Shown in pieces: positions 30,785 through 40,804 of a DNA stretch of 64,000 nt. The stretch covers positions 34,775,949-34,839,948 of the forward strand of contig OX387182.1 of the NCBI GenBank assembly GCA_947561395.2, given 5' to 3'. Made by a program: the position numbers and the translations under genes. Within the stretch, counting starts at the first letter, position 1. Each line of letters begins with the position of its first letter. Origin of the DNA: Buxus sempervirens. Taxonomy: Eukaryota; Streptophyta; Magnoliopsida; Buxales; Buxaceae. The notes under the pieces are model-generated. The model was not told the origin of the DNA and ran no database searches. It saw nothing but the letters and a program-made list of their open reading frames with translations.

Positions 30785-31791
30785 ACTCCTCCATGTACAA
30801 TTTCAACTAACCTTTCTGACTCGGTCTTGGCAACACATCTAAGTAGGATATCATTGTGTGATATTTTGTACAACTTCCTACCACTTAATAAAAACTGACC
30901 TGCCAACCTTTGTATTGTTCTTTTCTCTGTAGAAGTGACATTTTCTGGTAGACTCCGATCATTTAGGAAGTTCTTAATATCTTGAAACCATGGTACTTCT
31001 TCTTCTGGGGTTTCTTTTAGAACAAGGCAATAAGTTGGTTCATCTCTGACTTCAATTTCCAGTGGTCTAATATCAACACCTTCTGGCATACTGACCATTG
31101 AAGCCAATGTTGCTAGAGCATCTGCAAACTGGTTTTTGGCCCTTGGCATATAATTGAAAGAAATTCGAATGAACTTGGTGCTTATCTCTTCCAAATACTG
31201 GTGATAGGGGATCAGTTTGTGATCCTTGGTTTTCCATTCACCAGTTGTTTGGAAGATGATAAGACTCGAATCCCCATATACGTCAAGTTCCTCTACTTCA
31301 TTGTCTAAGGCTGCTTGTAACCCAATTATGCATGCTTCATACTCTGCAATATTGTTTGTGCATTGGAACCTTAACTTCACTGCGATTGGGATGTGTGCCC
31401 CATCTGGCTTGATCAAAATAGCCCCTATTCCATTTCCGTTCATATTGGCGGCCCCATCAAAGAACATTTGCCAAGAGCTTTCACCTTCTTCTTCTTCAGT
31501 AAATAGGATTGCCTCATCAGGGAAATTAGTTTTCAAAGGTTGGTATTCTAGTAAAGGGTGTGCAGCTAAGTGATCAGCAATGGCTTGCCCCTTAATGGCT
31601 TTCTGTGTGATATAGGTGAGGTCAAATTCAGAGAGTAACAACTGCCACTTTGCTGTTCTGCCAATTAAAGCTAGTTTCTCAAATAGATACTTCAAAGGGT
31701 CCATTCGGGATATCAATAAGGTGGAATGACTAAGGAAATAATGCCTCAGTCTTTGAGTTGCCCACACTAAAGCACAAAAAGTCTTTTCCAA
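30769..31791 (-). CDS. rnh: Element F dual RNase H region
   Basis: The first part is the end of the ordinary retroviral-type RNase H and connection (TFCALVWATQRLRHYF, KWQLLLSEFDL). A second, archaeal-type RNase H follows with the four acidic motifs FFDGAANMNG, AEYEACIIGL, YGDSSLI and NQFADAL. A second RNase H is the hallmark of Tat-lineage plant Gypsy elements and supports the family call for F and C. It degrades RNA in RNA-DNA hybrids during reverse transcription. The frame is long and open and overlaps the integrase frame slightly. Confidence 0.85.
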   Translation of the reverse strand: MEKTFCALVWATQRLRHYFLSHSTLLISRMDPLKYLFEKLALIGRTAKWQLLLSEFDLTYITQKAIKGQAIADHLAAHPLLEYQPLKTNFPDEAILFTEEEEGESSWQMFFDGAANMNGNGIGAILIKPDGAHIPIAVKLRFQCTNNIAEYEACIIGLQAALDNEVEELDVYGDSSLIIFQTTGEWKTKDHKLIPYHQYLEEISTKFIRISFNYMPRAKNQFADALATLASMVSMPEGVDIRPLEIEVRDEPTYCLVLKETPEEEVPWFQDIKNFLNDRSLPENVTSTEKRTIQRLAGQFLLSGRKLYKISHNDILLRCVAKTESERLVEIVHGGVCGPI

Positions 31792-31807
31792 AGGAGAGTA
31801 CTTTTCT

Positions 31808-32932
31808 TCATATTCTGTAAATTTCTTGCTTAGGTAGTAAATCGCCCTTTTCCTTTCTGCCTATATCGTCATGCTGCCCCAAGACACACCCCATTGACGT
31901 CTCCAAAACTGACAAGTATAAAATTAATGGTCTTCCTGGAGTTGGTGGCACTAGCACAGGTGGGTTCAATAAATATTCCTTTATTGTGTCAAAGGCTTCT
32001 TGGCAATCGTCATTCCAGACCGTCGGATTATTCTTTCTTAGAAGCTTGAAAATTGGTTCACAGATAGCGGTGAGCTGTGCTATGAACCGGCTTATATACT
32101 GAATCCTTCCAAGAAAACCACGAACTTCCTTCTCCGTTCTAGGTGATGGCATTTCAATGATTGCTTTAGCTTTAGCTGGGTCAATCTCAATTCCATTCCT
32201 ACTTACTATAAAGCCCAATAATTTTCCTAATGTAGCCCCAAAGACACATTTTGCAGGGTTAAGCCTTAGATTGTATTTCCGGAGCCGGTCAAACACCTTC
32301 TTCAAGTTGATCAGGTGGTCTTCTTCTTCACATGATTTGGCTATCATATCATCCACATAGACCTCCATCTCCTTATGGATCATATCATGGAATAAGGCTG
32401 TCATGGCTCGTTGGTAGGTTGCCCCGGCGTTTTGAAGCCCAAATGGCATGACAGTATAGTGGAAGGTACCCCAAGGTGTAATGAAGGCTGTTTTTTCTTG
32501 GTCCTCCTTAGCCATCTTAATTTGATTGTACCTAGAAAACCCGTCCATGAATGAGAACAGGCTATGTACAGCAGTGTTGTCCACCAAGATGTCAATATGT
32601 GGAAGTGGAAAATCGTCCTTTGGGCTTGCCTTATTCAAGTCTCTGTAGTCTACGCACATTCTGACCTTTCCATCCTTCTTTGGCACTGGCACTATATTTG
32701 CAAGCCATTCAGGGTACATGGAGACTACCAAAAACCCAGCTTGGAATTGCTTAACCACTTCATCTTTGACCTTCAATGTCCATTCAGGTTTCAACCTTCT
32801 CAATTTCTGCTTAACTGGCTTGACATCTGGTAGAATGGGTAGCCTATGCACAACCATGTCTGTGTCTAACCCTGGCATATCCCGATACGACCATGCAAAC
32901 ACATCTTCATAATCAGCCAAGAATCGTATCAT
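31808..32932 (-). CDS. rt: Element F reverse transcriptase
   Basis: A 374-residue open frame with standard blocks in order: PEWLANIVPVPKKDGKVRMC, DYRDLNKASPKDDFPLPHID, MPFGLQNAGATYQRAM, the catalytic YVDDM box, and KEVRGFLGRIQYISRFI. Reverse transcriptase copies element RNA to DNA. The region upstream (MIRFLADYEDVFAWSYRDMPGLD) is the usual lead-in from the linker. The frame's N-terminal end continues directly from the linker at 32933-33889. Element C carries a close homologue at 55800-56910. Confidence 0.9.
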   Translation of the reverse strand: MIRFLADYEDVFAWSYRDMPGLDTDMVVHRLPILPDVKPVKQKLRRLKPEWTLKVKDEVVKQFQAGFLVVSMYPEWLANIVPVPKKDGKVRMCVDYRDLNKASPKDDFPLPHIDILVDNTAVHSLFSFMDGFSRYNQIKMAKEDQEKTAFITPWGTFHYTVMPFGLQNAGATYQRAMTALFHDMIHKEMEVYVDDMIAKSCEEEDHLINLKKVFDRLRKYNLRLNPAKCVFGATLGKLLGFIVSRNGIEIDPAKAKAIIEMPSPRTEKEVRGFLGRIQYISRFIAQLTAICEPIFKLLRKNNPTVWNDDCQEAFDTIKEYLLNPPVLVPPTPGRPLILYLSVLETSMGCVLGQHDDIGRKEKGDLLPKQEIYRI

Positions 32933-33889
32933 TTAATCACGTTGTACCTCAGATAGACATACCCCAATCTTCACTATTTTCGGGTCATCTTCGGTCCCTA
33001 GGTTTATTGATATGGTCTCTTCAATATTGGGTTGGACCCCCTTTTCATGACGCTCCAATTGATATGTGATTTCTTTTGGAGGGTCGTTTTCTTCGTCCTC
33101 GGTCTCTTCTTCTACCCCCATTAGGTCAAAGTCGAGCTTGAGGTCGAAGTCATACTCAACCTGATCCAATTCAGTTTGCTTATATGGTTCATAAGTGGTT
33201 TTGACCTTTTTGAAAATTTTATCTTTTCTATAAAAAATTGAAAAATCTTTTTGTGTTTCTTGAGAGCCTTCTACAAAATCTTTTCCTGAAGACGAAGGCT
33301 CATTAAAACCTTCAGAAAAAGGGCATTCCACTAATGGAGTTTTTTTTTTGGAAACCATGTCTGTTTGCCAAACAAACGCGGCTTCAAAAGTAAGGGGAGT
33401 TTCCTCCCAATTGTTCAGAATAAAAGAATCTGGGGTAGGGATACAAGCTTGCTCCTCAAGCTCAGGGTCCGCATCCAAAATCACCAATACTGGATGAGTT
33501 GCATTGCCTGCTTCTTCTGTAGGGCTTGTCCCAGATGGAACTTCTACTGCAGCCCAATCAATGAAAGGTTGCTCCTCTGCTCCTTCTTCTTGGTTGCCTT
33601 CAGTCATGGCAAAAAAGGCTCCAATGTCCTCAGAAAAATCATGCTCCTGTTCTGCCTGTGGCCCAGGCCCACCCAATGCTTGTGGAGGTAGAGGTGGAAC
33701 ATATGGTTGCAAGGTTGAGGACTTGGGTTTCTGGAATGGGTTGATGTTATAATATGGGGGTTTGGACTGATCCTGGGGAGGAGACTGCTGAATCATATGA
33801 GAAAGCTTTGGAAAAGTTTCCCTGATGTGCGGGAATTTTATGTCTTCCATCTCCTTCTGTCTTCTCCAATTCATTGGCTTGGACCCCAA
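32933..33889 (-). CDS. Element F linker between protease and reverse transcriptase
   Basis: A 318-residue frame rich in acidic residues and proline. The C-terminal part (ERHEKGVQPNIEETISINLG) matches element C's linker (ERHEKGPQGNIEETEPIDIG, about 57080-57180). The rest is poorly conserved. In Ogre-like elements an intron between protease and reverse transcriptase is known; I cannot place its borders here. It has no recognised catalytic domain. Confidence 0.6.
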   Translation of the reverse strand: MGSKPMNWRRQKEMEDIKFPHIRETFPKLSHMIQQSPPQDQSKPPYYNINPFQKPKSSTLQPYVPPLPPQALGGPGPQAEQEHDFSEDIGAFFAMTEGNQEEGAEEQPFIDWAAVEVPSGTSPTEEAGNATHPVLVILDADPELEEQACIPTPDSFILNNWEETPLTFEAAFVWQTDMVSKKKTPLVECPFSEGFNEPSSSGKDFVEGSQETQKDFSIFYRKDKIFKKVKTTYEPYKQTELDQVEYDFDLKLDFDLMGVEEETEDEENDPPKEITYQLERHEKGVQPNIEETISINLGTEDDPKIVKIGVCLSEVQRD

Positions 33890-34648
33890 TCATGCTCTAT
33901 GGACCATCTTCTTAACCTTTACCGGTTCTATCCTTCCTTTCAGGTTAACCCCCAAACCTTTTCCAGGGTGAAAGTTGTACTTTTCCAGCACATTCTTGAT
34001 CATTTTCTTAGCACAGGTCAACTTTCCTTCTTTTTCGTGATACCCCCCAGGTATAAAATTCACAGTTTCAAATTGGAAAGAGTGAAATGCCATCTTGTCA
34101 GCAGTCATTTCCATATTTATGCAGGGTACATCACGGGACCACATGGGAGGAACCAAGTTTTCAGCTAGGACAGTAATCAACTTTTGCCCTCTAATATATT
34201 TAACACTTTGGTGGAGGGTAGATGGTATAGCCCTAGCTGTGTGAATCCACGGCCATCCTAGGAGTAGGTTGAAGGCTGCAGGTATATCCATCACTTCAAA
34301 TGTGATGTTAAAAATATACGGTCCAATAGTGACCGGCAGTTCAACCTCCCATAGGGAGTGTGTTTTAGAGCTGTCAAATGCTCTTATGATTCTTCCATTT
34401 TGTTTTATTTTGTTTTGCTCCAGACCGAGCTTAACAAATGTTATTAATGGGCAGACATTCAGAGCCGACCCATTATCAATTAAAACCCGGGCTATCATGC
34501 AACCCTTACTGAGCACAGCTATGTGCAAAGGGTCAACATGATGGTACCCTGCGGGGCTGATCTCTGTTTCAGAAAAAGTTATGACATTATGAGATAAAAT
34601 TTGCCCAACCATCTTGCCTAGTTGGTCTGGTTCAATATTTTTAGGCAC
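33890..34648 (-). CDS. pr: Element F aspartic protease
   Basis: The active-site motif VLIDNGSALNVCP (an Asp-Asn-Gly-Ser variant that is common in the Tat lineage) is followed by FNLLLGWPWIH, the second conserved block of retropepsins. The G-patch-like end (LEKYNFHPGKGLGVNLKGR) is also seen in relatives. The protease cleaves the gag-pol polyprotein. Element C has MIDNGSALNICP at about 59230. Confidence 0.8.
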   Translation of the reverse strand: MPKNIEPDQLGKMVGQILSHNVITFSETEISPAGYHHVDPLHIAVLSKGCMIARVLIDNGSALNVCPLITFVKLGLEQNKIKQNGRIIRAFDSSKTHSLWEVELPVTIGPYIFNITFEVMDIPAAFNLLLGWPWIHTARAIPSTLHQSVKYIRGQKLITVLAENLVPPMWSRDVPCINMEMTADKMAFHSFQFETVNFIPGGYHEKEGKLTCAKKMIKNVLEKYNFHPGKGLGVNLKGRIEPVKVKKMVHRA

Positions 34649-34813
34649 ATGGGCCCCCTAAAGTATCCTTAACAAGGAGTCCCTATGTTTTTCAGAATTT
34701 AACAATAAGCCCAGTATTGAGATCTGGGCAGGGACTTTGTTTAACTGCTCGACAACATTGAACTCACTCTTTTTTATGATTTTAATGAGGTCAGCAGCTT
34801 CACTGTCAATTAC

Positions 34814-35937
34814 CTAAGGGGCATCTTCCCCTACCTTAGTCTTTCCTTTGTATTTCTCTTCTTCCTTTTCCTTTTCTGTCTCCTTTTGTTTTTCTTCCAC
34901 CCCTACACATTTTCCTGACCTCATCATGAGGTTCACTTCTTTCTTGCTTTCTGCCTCAGCTACAGGGAATGTAGTGGTATAGCCTTCACTGTAGTTCCAT
35001 GGTACAGCCGATTCAGAGTAGGAAGGCTTAGGGACAGTTATCACCAATGGAGGAAGTTTGAACTTGGATGTGAAAGTCTGAGTAGGAGGAACATTTACAG
35101 CCAATGGTGGACACTGTTTTGGTTGAGGGGTTGCAGAAGTGACTGATGCATTGAGATGGTCACAGTTTATGACCAACGGTGGTTTTGGTTGAATGGGTGA
35201 AGTAAAGGTGGATGGATTGCAATTGATTACCAAAAGTGGCCTTGCAATATTCATTTGGGCCATGAGAGAGGAGGCCCGGTCCAAAGCAGAGCTAATATTC
35301 TCAGCAGCACTCTCATTCCCTTTTGAAATTACATTTACCTCTTTATTGCAATTTCTTTTGTCAAAATAAACTTTTACCGTTGTCCCTATTGGAGCAATTA
35401 ACTGGGATGGGTCAAAGGTTATTTCATCAGAAGAGATGACCCCTATGACATTAGATGGGCCTGCCTCATGATGTTGAGGCAGAGGGTTTTGTCCAATATC
35501 TGTTCTGGGAGGATTAGGAGCCCCCGTATTAAAAGACAGGGTATTCTGGTCAAGCATATCCTGAATGGCATGTTTCAACGGCCAACACTTGTCAGTAGAG
35601 TGCCTAGGTGCACCCATGTGGAAATCACAAGTGGTGGAGGGGTCATAATTTCTCCCCTTTGATGCATTCGGATTGGGTTCTCTTAAAGTAATATACCCTG
35701 CTTTCAATAAAGTGGGCAGCAACTGAGAAGGAGTCATTGGAATAGAGGTGAAAACCCTATTTCTCCTTGCTGCGAAATAGGCATCCTTTTATTCTTTAGT
35801 AAAAACCCTCTTTTGGTCTGAGGGTGCTGCTGGAACATTAACCCTCATGGGGACCTGGGTAGATGGAGCAGATGGAGTAGGAAAATGAGCAGGTATATTG
35901 ATGTGTTGAGATGGATCAGCATGATCATAGTCCTAGC
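34814..35937 (-). pseudogene. gag: Element F gag, C-terminal part only
   Basis: The frame 34814-35737 has the Tat-type Cys/His cluster CDFHMGAPRHSTDKC, preceded by MTPSQLLPTLLKAGYI (compare PAELLPTLLKGGYL in element B). A Pro/Lys/Glu-rich tail follows, ending near the protease frame. About 200 bp upstream (to 35937) continues gag-like sequence and then stops. The gag core domain is missing, so the element is cut off at its 5' side by unrelated DNA. It is broken. Confidence 0.75.
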
Positions 35938-36895
35938 CCAGTCATGTCACAGGCTGCAGCAGAGTTGGGCATCGATGTAGACGCAGCTATGGAGGAGGAG
36001 AGGGGGGAGGTTCACGGAGACTCATTGGATAACCTCATCATAGTTGTTCCTTCCTCCGCTACTGCGATGACACCAGCCCCAGTCCCAGCCTGTAGGCATG
36101 TTTCATTGTCAGAGGAGGAGGAGGAGGAGGAGGAGGAGACAGATGATGAAGATGAGTCCGGATCTTCAAATGATGATGATGGAGATGGTGGTGCTAGTGG
36201 TCCGGGGTTGAGCCCATTTACTAGAGAGGCGGCTTTCCATCATACCACACAAGATACTGACCACGGAGATAGAGATCGTGATGAGAGTGGGGGATATTCC
36301 TTTCAGAGGAGGAAAGGCAAGGAGAGACAGCATACAAGGATGCACGATGACTCGTCCTCCGTGGCATAGAGTTTCGGATCTTTAGATGTTGGAGGATCAT
36401 CGAGCTCTTATGTAGAGCAGTATCCTCACTATCCACCATAGCTGAACCAGGGACACTATCCAGCCTACTATCCTCAGCAACTTGGGCCAGTAGATTCATC
36501 AGATAGTAGTTGTTACAATACATCATACGGATATCCTGGAGCACACATGCAGACATTTGATCCATTTGGGATCTTTCCAGTGAATCCATATCCGTACAGC
36601 TATTATCCTATGCCTGTTGTACCTATTGGTATTGGAGCTGCAGCAGTAGCCCCTCCATATGAGCATCCTGGTTATCCTACGCCGTCTCCTCCGTCACCAC
36701 CAGAGCAAGAGACGTGCTACTATTATGATGATTTCCCTCCAGTTGGTATCATGGTTCACATGACACAAGAGGAGTATGAGCAACATGTCCGTGCATATCA
36801 GAGAGAATATAGATTTCAGATGGGATGGAAGCGCTACTATCATTTTATTGGAGAGAGATCAGGGTTTGAGCCACGTTGTTCATTTCATGTCTGAT
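35938..36895 (+). pseudogene. Unidentified plus-strand ORF remains with acidic and Pro/Tyr-rich parts
   Basis: One frame (35911-36369) holds a long Glu run and an Asp/Glu/Ser stretch (DDEDESGSSNDDDGDG), then RRKGKER. A second frame (36547-36894) is rich in Tyr and Pro (NPYPYSYYPMPVVPIG) and ends EEYEQHVRAYQREYRFQMGW. The composition resembles the C-terminal tails of plant DNA-transposon proteins (hAT or CACTA), but I recognise no catalytic domain. It begins exactly where element F stops. The reading is interrupted between the parts. Confidence 0.35.
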
Positions 36896-37319
36896 TTGAC
36901 GGTATGATTATATGTTTTTTACTTTATATATTGTTGTTTTAGTTTAATTTAAAATTTGGATCCTCTTTGTTATTTTTTATTTAAAGTTTAAACACAACGC
37001 ACACAGCATCACCCCGATAGGCCCAATCATTACATTTACATGCCACATTGTGTTTTCATGGTTTTTGAGATATATTATTGATGCTTGTGGTAATTTAAGT
37101 GCAATTTTGAAGTATATAACTTATGCTTGTTGAGTTGTTGTAAATTTAGCATTTTTTTTGAAAAAAAAAGCACACAGAAATGTTTCTGTCGAAATTTCAT
37201 TTGATTCGCCGAGAACCACAGGAAAATCGGTTTTCCGGTGAATCCACAGCATTTCGCCGGTGTGCCGACGAAATGCCGTTCGGTGCCTTGGGCGGCACGC
37301 CCAGGTGCACCAAAATTCA
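36896..37319. other. AT-rich DNA with CG-rich end, possibly the terminus of a DNA transposon
   Basis: It contains the AT-rich 3' flank of the preceding ORF and then a stretch at about 37185-37310 rich in CGCCG/CGAAAT phrases, partly inverted (for example TCGCCG, CGCCGG, CCGACGAAAT). Such subterminal repeats occur in CACTA elements. I do not see a clear CACTA terminus, so the assignment is weak. Confidence 0.25.
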
Positions 37320-37719
37320 AAACCTTGACCATGACAATAACATGGATAATCCAAATAATCCAACAATAACCCAGCAATCAATATAAGATAAACCTGAGTA
37401 ATCCAGCATGTAAATCAAATCTGTAGTATCAACTCAAAAATCAATAAGTTATAGTAGGACTCATGAAATAAGACTGTCTTTAACTAGGGTAATATCAATG
37501 TCCACTATGCCACCTCTCGGCTTCTATGCAAAGCCGAGTACATGATCATCATATGTGCGAGAGAACCCAACCAGTACAGTATTGGGTTGGCATGTAATAT
37601 CTAGTCATAGTCCAAGTACACCATAAAATGAGGGAGAGCCGCAGCCCACCAGTATAGAGAAGGCCTCATCGAGTACATGATGGAACGCGTGCGTGGATAA
37701 AGAATTACTACTAGCAAAG
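37320..37719 (-). mobile_element. Chromovirus LTR debris, left part
   Basis: Inverted similarity to 52360-52520 in the solo LTR at 51060 (for example 'ttggcatgta', 'ggccttctc' phrases). It continues after the solo LTR insertion at 40604-40804. The boundaries are approximate and the copy is diverged. Confidence 0.5.
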
Positions 37720-38446
37720 TGTGCGCATGTCGGCCCTCAGGCGCACGCAATGCAAGGGGGGATGGGGACTAGGAGTCGCCACTGCCTGATGGGGTGCAAA
37801 CATACAACTGGATGCCTAAAGGATGTCTATTAGGTGGTTTACGCATTAAGATTCTGGGAAAGGGATCGGTTATGGTTCGGGGAAGTCCATAGACACCCTG
37901 GTCTGCCCCGTCAAAAGACGGGTCACACGGGTTGTCCTGGTTAGCCTTTAGCGAGTAAACTCATTTTTTATCTCACCCATCCTAAGCCAGCATGCTTACT
38001 TGTTTTGGTCTTTGGTGGGGACCACGTGCATGGTGTAGGTCCCCTTTTGATGTTCATTTTTATCTTCTTAGACCATGTGACCTAAGTCTGAATGGCGGGC
38101 CTCGTTGGAAGGCCCACAGAATGCCAAGTTTGGCTTAGCGTAAGCCCAAAGTCCCAATTCGGGTTACATTGGATAACCCTCTTTTGGATTTGGCTTACTT
38201 GATTTGGGATGTGATTTAAATATGTAAAATTATTAAGTTAATTTAGACTTTTTAAAGTGAGCTTACTGGGCTTGAAGGAAGCCCAATAGAATGGTCAGGT
38301 TGCCTTAAAGTCCACCATTTGGATGGGCTTGATTCCTAAGGAAAGGTCCTGGACTAATCAGAGACCAAGTTGTCTCTAATTGAGCTGGTTTAGATTGATT
38401 TTAATTTTATTATTCTCAAAAATCAGATTTCTATGGTTTCTGTGAC

Positions 38447-38520
38447 TTGCCTGCACACTATGTGCGGATTGGCCTTGTCCGCATGACATATGCGGATAGG
38501 GCCAATCCACCCTATGTATA
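38447..38520. repeat. Inverted-repeat cassette in the downstream half of the solo LTR 37720-40598
   Basis: It holds CCGCATGACATATGCGG and GCACACTATGTGCGG type palindromes. The upstream cassette of the same LTR (39880-40140) uses the same CCGCATA/TATGCGG/GCACA word. Confidence 0.75.
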
Positions 38521-39879
38521 CGAGCAGGACCTGAGAAACTTAAAAACCCAAATTTTCAAAGGGGAGCAAACGCCCCATCCACCTATGAGTCTAATGCAAA
38601 GTGGGGGGTCATCCGACCAACCAACCCACAAAGGCTCTCAAATTCAATTTTAAATGCCTAAATCCTAATTTTCCAAGCTTTTTCAAAAGAGAAAAAGAGG
38701 GAGAAGGCTTGGGGCCTCTCCCTCTCTTCTTTTGAGTTTGAACTCAAGGGATTGAAGACAGGGACCTGGAGTGTCCCTATCATTGTGTCAAGGCATCCCT
38801 CCTCCCCCCATACCAAGGAGGAAAGAGAGCAGTCCAAATGACCAAAGATTGTGTCTCGTCGGCCAAACCATAATCATACCCATGCAACAAACAAGGCACA
38901 AAATGGAACGTCAAAACCATGCTAAACGTGGTGGAGTGTGTGCTCCGAACCAGTGAACATTAAGAGTGAAAAATCAGACTTTAAACAGGTATCATTCAGT
39001 TAACATATAACAGCACATGAACTCATGTTGACACGAACTCATGTTAACATATAACAACACACGAATGCAGAATCACCCAAGATTTAGACTTGGATTCAAA
39101 ATATGTTAAGAAGACAATATCAAAGCATGCAGATGATAGTCAAATACAGCACACGAACTCATGCTTTTACCTGCCTATTCTTGCTAACAGGAACATGTAA
39201 TCAAGAATGTATGCATCTAAGGAACTAACACATGCATAAAGAGAACAAAATGAGCTAATTTACAGAAAGGAAGTGGGGTTAATTAGGATACATGAGACGT
39301 AAAGAGGAGAACATGCTCTCCTTGAATTTAATGGAATAGAGAAACAATCTCAAGGAAGAAAGAGACCTTAAAGGTCACTTTAACATAGATCCTCTCTCCC
39401 TCTTTTGAACTTGGATACCTCCCCTTACCATGGGAGTTCACTTTATGTGAAGGAAGTGAAATAACGTAAAGGGGAGAGAAGGGAGGCAAGCCAAAGTGCA
39501 TAAAAAGAACAGTAAAGAGAAAAAACATGCTTGTATTTAGCCCATACTCATATATGTTAAACACGATGTACCAAGATGCTCACCTTGGAGAGAGGGAGAC
39601 CTCTTTGGTGTTGTGTGGAATCCTCTTCAGGCTGGAACAGCACTTTGGGTTTCCTCCTTCCACTTCACAAGACTTTCCCCAACTTCCCTTTTGCTTGGGT
39701 TGAAGAAACAAAGGTTAGAAGAGTGTTTGAGGAGGTGAAAAGGGATTTGAGGGCTTGAGAATGGAAGAAAATGGTGATTCGGAAGTTCAGGTAGCTGAGG
39801 AGATGGAGAAGGAATAGTCAGTAACGACCAACCCCTGTCCCATGCTCGGGTTTGCTATTTATAGAGAACAGATAAAAAT

Positions 39880-40140
39880 TCACATATATTGTGAAAACTG
39901 CATAGTATGTGTGGTTTTAACGTGTCCACACATGCTATGCGGACGCGCGATGTCATTTCAGCATTAATCAGGGGACAAACTCACCTACGCGTAGTCTGAC
40001 GGTCAGGTCGTGAAAAATGTCTGCACATACAGTGCGGACACTTTTCGTCCACCACACACATCGATTGGTTGCGCAAACGGCGTGACACAAAAATCGACCG
40101 CATAGTAATATGCGATCGCGAATTCTCTCCCTTTTTGGTT
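39880..40140. promoter_or_regulatory. Inverted-repeat cassette upstream of the TATA box of the solo LTR 37720-40598
   Basis: Short, imperfect palindromes built from GCATAGTATGTG, GTCCACACATGC, GTCTGCACATACAGTGCGGAC and CCGCATAGTAATATGCG lie just upstream (minus strand) of the TATA box at about 39855-39864. Confidence 0.7.
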
Positions 40141-40603
40141 CGCGTTGACGGCTGAGGTGACTCAATTGCCCACTCGAAATGAATCAAATCCCTCCAATTT
40201 TTCTCTTTTTGCATTTATCTTAATTATTTTAATTAAGACATTTTAAATTTTGACTGATATGCCCTTTGTTTTGTTTTTGCCCTATTTCTGCCTTTTATCC
40301 CTTAAATTTGTCATTTATCAGGTGAGGCCCGCACACTTGTCAAGTGACCGGTCCTTCTGTGCTTAATTACCATTTTGCCCTTGGGGTTGTTTTCCTCATA
40401 TCTTCTCCATCCGAACTCCGATTCATGCAAACTTAATTGTGTTGGAATTGTGTCGGGATTCTCTATCCATTTGGATAGGTTATGGCAATCAATTTGGGCT
40501 CAGGCAAAAATTCACCTTCTGCTTCTTAGGGTTTTGACCAGTTTTTTAGGGTTTTACTTTCTGGCTTTTTCGAGGGGTGCAAAAATGAGGTGTTTACACA
40601 AAG

Positions 40604-40804
40604 AACGACTCTTCTCACTATCTAGCTCCTAAATGGATTCATATTGAGCTATGCCCACTAGACTCTAAAAACAAAACCAAGTACGATGTCTACAAGCACA
40701 ACTCATCTCAATCACAACTATCTCATCTCATCTCATCCCGAGTACACAGGGCATCTCTGAGTACACAGAGGTATCATCTTCCCAAATACATGGGGCATCC
40801 CAAA
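40604..40804 (-). mobile_element. Chromovirus LTR debris, right part
   Basis: It continues the debris of 37320-37719 after the solo LTR. Inverted similarity to about 52230-52300 is clear ('gggcatagct', 'atggatcca', 'ctagatag'). It includes a short TCTCA/CATCTCAT repeat (about 40710-40740). It ends where the next LTR begins at 40805. Confidence 0.6.

Larger units (their letters stand above)
15651..35937 (-). mobile_element. Element F: Tat/Ogre-type Ty3/Gypsy element with two antisense genes
   Basis: From left to right on the plus strand: 3' LTR (about 15651-17426), polypurine tract, non-coding DNA, antisense plant-mobile-domain gene (20759-23641), antisense DUF7745-like gene (about 24061-28852), non-coding DNA, then on the minus strand integrase, RNase H, reverse transcriptase, linker, protease and the C-terminal part of gag. 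The gag core, leader and 5' LTR are absent; unrelated DNA begins at about 35938. A solo LTR (18903-20434) and a deleted chromovirus (25584-28551) are inserted. Pol frames are long, with only a few breaks, so the copy is not very old. That 17427-28860 and the pol block are one element is inferred from order and orientation. Confidence 0.62.
37720..40598 (-). mobile_element. Solo LTR (2,879 bp) with 5-bp target duplication CAAAG
   Basis: On the minus strand it begins TGTAAACACCTCATTTTTGC at 40598 and ends ATGCGCACA at 37720. Perfect CAAAG repeats flank it (37715-37719 and 40599-40603). It has a TATA box at about 39855-39864, inverted repeats upstream (39880-40140) and downstream (38447-38520), and the 'gagtcgccac' signature near its end. 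No internal region remains. It is inserted in chromovirus LTR debris. Open frames inside are not supported as genes. Confidence 0.9.
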
